Source: Clostridia bacterium (lineage in GTDB: Bacteria > Bacillota_A > Clostridia > Oscillospirales > Acutalibacteraceae). From it: a DNA stretch of 16,236 nt. Shown piece after piece: positions 7,260 to 13,171 of the stretch; the first letter of the stretch is position 1; each line of letters starts with the position of its first letter. Both the position numbers and the translations under genes were made by a program. Under the pieces are notes generated by a model that saw only the letters and a list, made by a program, of their open reading frames with translations, was not told where the DNA came from and did no database searches. The DNA is taken from NCBI GenBank assembly GCA_017390825.1, contig JAFPAK010000149.1, positions 1-16,236 of the forward strand, given 5' to 3'.

Positions 7260-8735
7260 TATGGCATTTGTAACGGCAGACATAGCCAAATAAACGCCTA
7301 TACAGACAAGCAGTTTAACACAGCAAAGGAATATGGTAGTGCCTGTGATGTTTACAGCGGCGAATACTGCGACCGCAGTGCAGATAAACGGCTTAAATAT
7401 ATATTTTACAAAATCAAATTTCACATCAGCACGCATAAGCAGTTTACGCAAGTTCATCGTTGATGTAAAAGTGTTGCTTACCGCCATTATCGCAAAAAAT
7501 CCAATAAGACCGAAGGATGGCACAACAGTCAGTATCAGCACAATCCGTATCACAGAATCGATTGCAGAGTATAAGAATACACTTCCTTGCTCGTTAAGCC
7601 CTCTCAAAATTCCGTCTATCACATTTTCCAGGTACATAAACGGGATCAGCAATGCTAAAAATCTTATCATACTGCCGACCTCGTTGCTTTTGTAAAGAAT
7701 TGATGAGATTTCATCCGCACAGCAGAAAAAAACTCCGGTTGCGGCAAACGAACTGTAAAGCGTTATATGTATAGCCTTGTTTACATTTCGCCGTATCTTA
7801 TCCTTATCACCTGCTGCGGCGGCACCGCTGACCTCTGCAATAAGAAGAGTTGACATTGAATTCAGAAATGATGTTGGAAAGAATATCACCGGCATTGCCA
7901 TACCTTTGAGCATACCGAAGACAGATACAGCTTCGCTTCTCGTTCCTTTAAACATACAAAGTGTTTGCGGAACCAGCATACTTTCAGCAGTGTGCAGTGC
8001 TGTTTGCAGATATCGTCCTGCAATTATCGGAGCTGAAACAGATACAAGCTGTTTCATTCCGCTTTGGTGGACGCTGTCTGAAGTTGCTTTGATCTTACGT
8101 CGGTCGAGAAGATATGCTATATACACATATGTACAGGAGCAGATCTCTGCAACTGTATCGGCGCAAAGCACGCAAAAGCAGGCACTTTTAAGATCGCCGT
8201 CATAAAGATTTGAAAGCAACAAAACAGCGCATATCATACGGATCGTCTGCTCGAAAATGTTTGCCGCTGACGGAGCCGACGGCTTTTTTCTCGCCATAAA
8301 ATAACCCCTTATACAAGAGGATATTCCCATAAAAGGCAGGGAAAATGACAGTATCCTTATTGCGTCTGCGGTGCGGATATCCTTAATCCAATACACAGCA
8401 ATAGGCTCTGCGAAGAAAAAGAAGATCGCCGTCATTACCACACTTATCAGTGCAGTTAGAAAAAAAGATTTTTTCACAATGCGTTTTACAGAGCTTGCGC
8501 TACCGCATACCAATTCATCCGAAACAAGGCGTGTCACGGCGGTGGAAAGTCCGGAGGCAGCAAAGCAGGAAGCAAGCAAGTACACTGATATTACCAGCGA
8601 ATAAAGCCCCATACCCTCTGCACCGATCGTGTCAGATAGCCACACTCTGAACACCATACCTGCCGCACGAAGAATGAATGCAGTTACAGTCAGCACCAAC
8701 GCATTTTTTACAAAAAGCCGTTTATTCTTACTCAT
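7239..8735 (-). CDS. SpoVB/MurJ-like flippase (MOP superfamily, polysaccharide biosynthesis protein)
   Basis: A membrane protein of 498 aa with some 12-14 hydrophobic helices. The N-terminal pattern (ALVLTVTAFILRAAGMVFRVWLS, then IGAEGMGLYSL at 37-47) is typical of SpoVB-type members of the MOP flippase superfamily, as is the central MPVIFFPTSFLNSMSTLLIAE region. Such proteins move lipid-linked oligosaccharides or lipid II to the outer face; SpoVB does so during spore cortex synthesis and its relatives in vegetative cells. Which of these applies cannot be told from the sequence. It is the last gene of the minus-strand operon. Its ATG overlaps the previous stop by 8 nt (ATGAGTAA, 8728-8735), and there is no clear ribosome site of its own, so translation is probably coupled. 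Confidence 0.82.
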   Translation of the reverse strand: MSKNKRLFVKNALVLTVTAFILRAAGMVFRVWLSDTIGAEGMGLYSLVISVYLLASCFAASGLSTAVTRLVSDELVCGSASSVKRIVKKSFFLTALISVVMTAIFFFFAEPIAVYWIKDIRTADAIRILSFSLPFMGISSCIRGYFMARKKPSAPSAANIFEQTIRMICAVLLLSNLYDGDLKSACFCVLCADTVAEICSCTYVYIAYLLDRRKIKATSDSVHQSGMKQLVSVSAPIIAGRYLQTALHTAESMLVPQTLCMFKGTRSEAVSVFGMLKGMAMPVIFFPTSFLNSMSTLLIAEVSGAAAAGDKDKIRRNVNKAIHITLYSSFAATGVFFCCADEISSILYKSNEVGSMIRFLALLIPFMYLENVIDGILRGLNEQGSVFLYSAIDSVIRIVLILTVVPSFGLIGFFAIMAVSNTFTSTMNLRKLLMRADVKFDFVKYIFKPFICTAVAVFAAVNITGTTIFLCCVKLLVCIGVYLAMSAVTNAISFADLR

Positions 8736-9273
8736 TATAAAGCGAATTAAAAAGCTTTACGATCTTGTCGTAGGAAATATTGTTCAAACCCTGTGAATCT
8801 ACACCTAGAAGTTTTTTCAACTCCTCTGCTGCTTCGCGCGTTTCATCATCATAAAAGCCGTTTATTGAAACATTGGGCAGATTATCATACTTCTGAGCAA
8901 TAGCTTTTAGCATTACCTGCAAAAAATATACTGCAGCGCCGTAATCACCTGGCATCAGCACCGTTGCAGGTGAGGGGAATGCCCGTATGCGTTCAGGAAG
9001 TGAGCCTTCGTTGGTCAGCCGCTGAAACTCCTCAACTATTGCGTTCCACGTTGCTTCATCCACCTCACCCGTCTGTGGCAGACCGAACAGCTTTTGGAAT
9101 TCGGTTACTGCTGCTTTTGTTTCGTTACCGTATATACCGTCGATTGCAACAAGCGGTATCTGTTCGTTGGAATATGCGATACGGCGTAGAAATTCCTGCA
9201 GTTCTCTTATCGACTGGGTATTGGTATCTATATTTTCCGGCATCGGGATGGGTCTCATGTTATTACCATTCAT
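8728..9273 (-). CDS. Peptidoglycan-binding protein with two PG_binding_1-like domains
   Basis: 181 aa made almost wholly of two helical repeats of the PG_binding_1 type. Repeat 1 (about 21-86) is canonical, with IDGIYGNETKAAVTEFQKLFGL and then TGEVDEATWNAI split around a proline. Repeat 2 (about 107-177) is divergent (INGFYDDETREAAEELKKLLG) and lacks the usual DGIVG/TW end. There is no signal peptide, membrane segment or catalytic domain, so it would be cytosolic unless exported by an unusual route. It probably acts as a partner or decoy of the larger SpoIID-like protein upstream, whose repeats it resembles. Its ATG overlaps that gene's TGA by 4 nt (ATGA, 9270-9273), with AAGGTG just upstream. 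Confidence 0.82.
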   Translation of the reverse strand: MNGNNMRPIPMPENIDTNTQSIRELQEFLRRIAYSNEQIPLVAIDGIYGNETKAAVTEFQKLFGLPQTGEVDEATWNAIVEEFQRLTNEGSLPERIRAFPSPATVLMPGDYGAAVYFLQVMLKAIAQKYDNLPNVSINGFYDDETREAAEELKKLLGVDSQGLNNISYDKIVKLFNSLYNE

Positions 9274-10673
9274 ACTGTATCACCTTGCACTTTCAAAGTT
9301 TCGCCGCTGAATTGACCTCGGTTTTTACGGTTTCCGACCGAAAGGTCGCTGTAAACAGATGCAATACTGTTCCAGGTTGCTTCGTCAACAATTCCTGTCT
9401 GCGGAAGATCAAGCAATTCTTGATAACGCAGAACCGCTGCTCTTGTTTGCGGACCGAAAAGTCCCGTTATCGGTGGAGCGGTAAAGTCTGATGCTGCATC
9501 AGCTATATAGGATAGCATAAGCTGCAGGGTTTCTACCGCTTCGCCGGAATCACCGACCCTGAGCGGTGTGCCGCCGTACTTTACAGTGCCACCGGTGATG
9601 CGCGCCTCGCTTGTTATGATGCCGAGATACACACGATATATCTCCTGCCATGTACGATCGCCGACTATACCGTCGGGATCAAGCCCGAAAGCCTTTTGGA
9701 ATGCAACCACCGCTTGCTGAGTCGCCTCATCATAAATGCTGGTCAAAGCAACCGGCGGCACTGCCTGATAAAACTGTGATATGGTTGAAAGATAGTGCTG
9801 AAGGACCGTTACCGAATCACCGCTGTCGCCCGGACGCACTGCATCGGGATATTGCTGATTGAATTCGCTTATTGAGATTCCCTCCGAATCAAGCTCGGAA
9901 AGGCGCTTTACCGCATTGTAAATGTTGATTATTTTATACCATGTTGCTTTACCTACTATACCGTCCTGCGTCAGTCCGAATATTTTTTGAAACTGTCGTA
10001 CTGCGCTTTCGGTGCGGTCGCCGAAAATACCATCAATTGAAGGGATCTTTGGGATCGAAGGGTAATCGTGCGATATTCGGTTAAGTCGTACCTGCAATGC
10101 ACGTACGGTATTTCCTCGGTCGCCGTTTCGTATCGAAGTACCCGGATAGGAGGGGATGTTGGGACCTGTCGGTACATCCTGTTCTATATTGATATCACTA
10201 CCGTAATAGTTTTGTAATATACGATAAGGGGTATATCCGTTTTTAGCAAGCGGAACAGTACCCCATTGCGAAAGACCTGCACAGGTGACGGTGGTTCCGT
10301 TACAGTACTGTGCAAAAATAGGGCCGACTGTGCCCTGACGCTCAATAAAGGAGTCAAATATCTCATCGGTAATACGGCTGATATTGTCAAAAATATCACG
10401 CCCCGGCACAAAGAACTGGTCGTACTGCGTTGAATTGGTGATATCAAAGTCGTAGCCCTGACTTCGGTAATGCTCGGTAAATACACGGTTAAGCGCATAT
10501 GTTATTTGTGCATATATATTCGAACGGATAGCGTTTTCAGGCCATGTCGGGTAGATCTCGCTTGATGCTACATTTTTTATGTAGTCGGGAAAATTCAATG
10601 TAACATTTTGCGCATAATTTCCGGGTGCGCCGAGATGTACCGTTATAGTTTGCGGAATGGTTATATCAGGCAA
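9270..10673 (-). CDS. SpoIID-like domain fused to three peptidoglycan-binding domains
   Basis: 467 aa. The N-terminal part (about 1-165) resembles the SpoIID/LytB fold. ASSEIYPTWPENA (36-48) has Glu39 at the position of the SpoIID catalytic Glu, followed by the ANAYA-like helix SNIYAQITYA, and the YCNGTTVTCAGLSQWG segment (123-138) matches the GxSQxG core. SpoIID is a lytic transglycosylase of spore engulfment; activity here is inferred. Three PG_binding_1 repeats follow at about 183-252, 281-350 and 371-441, each with a GD(R/S)G opening, an IDGIFG/ITGLFG-type centre and an ATW-type end. No signal peptide is visible. The start is TTG 10673 (protein MPDITIP...), with AAAGGAGA 7 nt upstream. 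The longer ATG 10721 frame runs into the preceding gene and lacks a ribosome site. Confidence 0.8.
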   Translation of the reverse strand: MPDITIPQTITVHLGAPGNYAQNVTLNFPDYIKNVASSEIYPTWPENAIRSNIYAQITYALNRVFTEHYRSQGYDFDITNSTQYDQFFVPGRDIFDNISRITDEIFDSFIERQGTVGPIFAQYCNGTTVTCAGLSQWGTVPLAKNGYTPYRILQNYYGSDINIEQDVPTGPNIPSYPGTSIRNGDRGNTVRALQVRLNRISHDYPSIPKIPSIDGIFGDRTESAVRQFQKIFGLTQDGIVGKATWYKIINIYNAVKRLSELDSEGISISEFNQQYPDAVRPGDSGDSVTVLQHYLSTISQFYQAVPPVALTSIYDEATQQAVVAFQKAFGLDPDGIVGDRTWQEIYRVYLGIITSEARITGGTVKYGGTPLRVGDSGEAVETLQLMLSYIADAASDFTAPPITGLFGPQTRAAVLRYQELLDLPQTGIVDEATWNSIASVYSDLSVGNRKNRGQFSGETLKVQGDTV

Positions 10674-10686
10674 AATACATTCTCCT

Positions 10687-11349
10687 TTACGGGTTAAGTG
10701 TGATAGAGCCGGTGTCTTCAACTATAGTAAGACGGCTTCCGTTGTAAAAATCGGGCAACGGAACAAGATCAATGCTTTTTGTTGCTGTAAGTCCGTCAAA
10801 TACCGGCACATTGCGCAGCTCAGAAATGAAAAAGCCTGTTTTTTCAACTCGGATATTATAAGCGGCGTACGGATTTTTCATTCCTGGTTGCTGACTTTCC
10901 TCTGCACTTACCGTCGGAAGCTCAACTGTAGGAACAAGACCGTTGTTATCAGTGGTAAAGAAGTAAAGCAGCTTTTCATTTTCGCCGTCACCGTTCTCTG
11001 ATGATATGAACACACTCGCATCAGGAATAGGTAACGCCGCACGGCCTGAAAATACTTGTATACGCAGATAGCCTTCTCCGGTCAGATTTTCGGTGCTGCC
11101 GATTATTATTTCATCGTTTGGAACAGAAGGAGGAGTAAAATCGGCAGTAAAGTCAAGGTTGTTGATAAGCGGTTGCTCCTCAGGAGGCTGCAGCTCGATA
11201 AGCTCGGGCTGTGTCTGCGGCTGTGTCTGCGGCTGTGTCTGCGATTGTGTTTGCGGCTGTGTTTGGGCAGGGATCGCATCAGGTATATACTTTTTCATTT
11301 CGTTTTTATATTTTTCAATCATTTTTTGAAATTCACTGTCATTATTCAT
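10687..11349 (-). CDS. Carboxypeptidase-regulatory/transthyretin-like beta-sandwich protein with QTQP linker
   Basis: 220 aa and first gene of the minus-strand operon. Residues 1-24 form a charged, helix-like lead; 29-48 are five QTQP/QTQS repeats; 49-80 are acidic and proline-rich. From about 92 to 198 there is a beta-rich module (GYLRIQVFSGRAALPIPDASV, then TTDNNGLVPTVELP, AYNIRVEKTGFF, NVPVFDGLT and SIDLVPLP) like carboxypeptidase-regulatory or CNA-B domains. There is no signal peptide and no LPXTG anchor. Its function is unknown; it may be a structural or adaptor partner of the peptidoglycan-binding proteins downstream, whose first start codon lies 13 nt after its stop. ATG 11349 is chosen over the adjacent TTG 11352, which has slightly better spacing to AAAGG, so the start is uncertain by one codon. 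Confidence 0.72.
   Translation of the reverse strand: MNNDSEFQKMIEKYKNEMKKYIPDAIPAQTQPQTQSQTQPQTQPQTQPELIELQPPEEQPLINNLDFTADFTPPSVPNDEIIIGSTENLTGEGYLRIQVFSGRAALPIPDASVFISSENGDGENEKLLYFFTTDNNGLVPTVELPTVSAEESQQPGMKNPYAAYNIRVEKTGFFISELRNVPVFDGLTATKSIDLVPLPDFYNGSRLTIVEDTGSITLNP
11207..11266 (-). repeat. Five tandem 12-bp repeats encoding QTQP
   Basis: Units at 11207, 11219 and 11231 are identical (GGCTGTGTCTGC on the plus strand), and units at 11243 and 11255 differ at two positions each. They code for the QTQP/QTQS linker in frame on the minus strand. Unit identity suggests recent slippage, so repeat number may vary between strains without changing the frame. Confidence 0.95.
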
Positions 11350-11380
11350 CAATAAAACCGACCTTTCCGTAAAAGATAAT

Positions 11381-11409
11381 GTTATACAATTTATATGGGA
11401 GAATGTCTT
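11381..11409 (-). promoter_or_regulatory. Candidate promoter of the minus-strand envelope operon
   Basis: On the minus strand AAGACA (11409-11404) and TATAAC (11386-11381) are 17 nt apart, placing the start near 11374. The same stretch also contains ATATT (11417-11413) and CATATAAA (11397-11390) 15 nt apart, a loose match to the sigma-E pattern of Bacillus. The region between 11350 and 11409 must also hold the promoter of the divergent DUF421 gene, for which I see only a weak extended -10 (TGTTATACA, 11380-11388). Confidence 0.4.
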
Positions 11410-12123
11410 ATGAATATACTTGATGATATTTTAATGATTGCTTTACGTACACTTTTTTCAGCTGTAGCCTTATTTCTGATATCAAGATTTTGCGGCGCAC
11501 GGCAGATAGCACAGCTTACTTTTTACGATTACTGCATAGGAATTTCTATCGGTTCTATTGCTGCGGTTGCCGTTGAAAAGGATGTACCGCTCATCTCAAT
11601 ATTTGTTGCAATGGCAGTACTAGGTATATTTACATTTGTATTGGAATTTGTTACTGACAAAAGTATTGTTTGCCGAAGATTTATATCAGGTACACCCGTT
11701 GTTATGATGCATAACGGCAACTTCTGCCTTAAGAACATGAAAAGGCAGAATTACGATATCAATGATATACTCACTCAGCTTCGTAAGCAGGGATATTTTG
11801 ATATATCACAGATAAAATATGCTGTACTTGAGACTGACGGTACATTAAGCGTACTGCCGTATGAAAATTATTTGCCGGTATGCTGTAATGATATGAATAT
11901 ATCTGCACCATCCTCGGTTTTGCAGTATAATGTCATTATTGATGGTAAGGTGATGAAGAATAATCTTGCAGCCTGCGGAAGAAATGAGCAATGGCTAAAA
12001 AATGAATTAAAGAAACAAAATGCAAAAATAAAGGATATACTGCTTTGCACATATGATGAGAGCGGCACACTTACAGTAAAGCCGAAGGATAAGAGTGAAT
12101 GCGGTAAAAATATATTCATTTAA
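11410..12123 (+). CDS. DUF421 (YetF/YdfR-type) membrane protein
   Basis: 237 aa. Three N-terminal hydrophobic helices lie at about 8-26, 38-56 and 61-81. A cytosolic DUF421-type domain follows, with the RRFISGTPVVMMHNGNF stretch (89-105), the DINDILTQLRKQGYFDISQIKYAVLE core (116-141) and LSVLP. A second alpha/beta segment to the C-terminus is less conserved. Bacillus relatives (YetF, 2Duf) are spore inner-membrane proteins linked to heat resistance; a role here is unproven. The start is ATG 11410, with GGGAGA (11397-11402) 7 nt before it. An in-frame ATG at 11395 would place that ribosome site inside the coding region. Its TAA shares TTAA with the stop of the convergent peptidase gene. Confidence 0.85.
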   Translation: MNILDDILMIALRTLFSAVALFLISRFCGARQIAQLTFYDYCIGISIGSIAAVAVEKDVPLISIFVAMAVLGIFTFVLEFVTDKSIVCRRFISGTPVVMMHNGNFCLKNMKRQNYDINDILTQLRKQGYFDISQIKYAVLETDGTLSVLPYENYLPVCCNDMNISAPSSVLQYNVIIDGKVMKNNLAACGRNEQWLKNELKKQNAKIKDILLCTYDESGTLTVKPKDKSECGKNIFI

Positions 12124-13088
12124 GCAGTTCTTTCGTAATCACCGGTGTTTTCATTTTTAACAACATGGCTTCGGTTGTGAGAAAGCAGCTTCACTATTTT
12201 ATAGACATCTATCCATATCTCGTTATTAGATTCCACCTGGCTTTCGTCAAATATAAGCTGAACGCCGAAATGCAGATGCGGAACATTCATGCCGTTGTAA
12301 TCCTCGTTATCTGAATATCCGGTCATACCCAAGTAGCCTATAACATCACCGGCTTTCACAGTCATACCCTCTTTTAGGGTGTTGACATATGGATGCCCTT
12401 TTCGAAGATGAGCGTAGTAATAATAACGCTTGAAATCCATCGAGCGGATACCGATGCGCCAGCCACCGTATTTGTTCCAACCCATATTTTCGATGATTCC
12501 GTCCTCTACTGCAATAATAGGCGTGCCGATACTGCCCATTAGATCGTTGCCGAGATGTGTACGCTTAAATCCATAGGAACGAGAGTTTCCGAAATCGTCT
12601 GAATGTGAATACGAATAGCCGTAGGCAACGGGGGAGTATGCTATAAGTCCGTATTCGGTATTGCCGTCCTTTTGGTACTCGCCCAGAAATCCACCGAGTA
12701 CCGCTGAATACGCTTCGTAGTAATAGCTGTAATATTTCAGAGATGCAATTATATCATCCGGATTCTCGCCATTTTTAATGCGCTCTGCAGTATCATTTAC
12801 CTTGTCGTTTTGTTTTTCTTCAAAGCTGCCTCCGTTATAGCAAGCGGCAACGGCGAGTAGCAATATCCAATCAATATGCGTGTTGCTACCATATGTATCA
12901 ATATCTATCTGCATTGCCTGACGCAGTACGGTGTAGGAAATCTTGAAGTCAACCCATTTTATATAGTCATCATTCTCGGCAAAGCCGACTGTGGAGATCA
13001 CGGTGGAGGTAACTATCGCAATAACAAGTAACAACGATATTATCACCGTATGTTTACCTTTTTTTGCGGATATACTGCATATCTTCAA
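12120..13088 (-). CDS. M23-family zinc metallopeptidase, membrane-anchored or secreted
   Basis: 322 aa. A basic N-terminus and hydrophobic stretch (13-36, ending VGFAEN) form a signal peptide or anchor, so the enzyme acts outside the membrane. Residues 40-165 are a family-specific region with no domain I recognise. The LytM/M23 domain runs from about 172 to 285. The zinc ligands are His178 and Asp182 in HLGND and His273 in HLHFG, with His227 (YYAHL) and His271 as active-site histidines, so the core is intact. Such enzymes cleave peptidoglycan peptide bridges, and many spore-forming Firmicutes use them in sporulation. The start is TTG 13088 with AAGAAGG 7 nt upstream; the nearby ATG is out of frame. 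It ends on DUF421's stop and faces recD2 head to head. Confidence 0.88.
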   Translation of the reverse strand: MKICSISAKKGKHTVIISLLLVIAIVTSTVISTVGFAENDDYIKWVDFKISYTVLRQAMQIDIDTYGSNTHIDWILLLAVAACYNGGSFEEKQNDKVNDTAERIKNGENPDDIIASLKYYSYYYEAYSAVLGGFLGEYQKDGNTEYGLIAYSPVAYGYSYSHSDDFGNSRSYGFKRTHLGNDLMGSIGTPIIAVEDGIIENMGWNKYGGWRIGIRSMDFKRYYYYAHLRKGHPYVNTLKEGMTVKAGDVIGYLGMTGYSDNEDYNGMNVPHLHFGVQLIFDESQVESNNEIWIDVYKIVKLLSHNRSHVVKNENTGDYERTA

Positions 13089-13136
13089 GCCATCGCCTTC
13101 TTACTCGTTGTAGTAAAATATATGCTGCAAATACTG

Positions 13137-13165
13137 TTGACATACTTTAAAAATAATAATATACT
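13137..13165 (+). promoter_or_regulatory. Near-consensus promoter of recD2 placing the start at the ATG
   Basis: A perfect TTGACA (13137-13142) and TATACT (13160-13165) are exactly 17 nt apart. The usual start 6-7 nt downstream falls at about 13171-13172, which is the A of the recD2 start codon. No Shine-Dalgarno sequence precedes the gene. Confidence 0.75.
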
Positions 13166-13171
13166 TTTAGT

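Noticed and set aside
10671..10721. Longer SpoIID-like protein starting at ATG 10721
   Set aside because: It would overlap the end of the preceding gene, has no ribosome site, and adds residues that look neither like a signal peptide nor like the family; TTG 10673 has AAAGGAGA at ideal spacing.
11056..11355. Plus-strand open frames through the tandem repeat, giving a Cys-rich CGCVCGCV-type peptide
   Set aside because: They are antisense to a well-supported minus-strand gene with a ribosome site and recognisable beta domain; the Cys pattern is only the reverse reading of the QTQP repeat.
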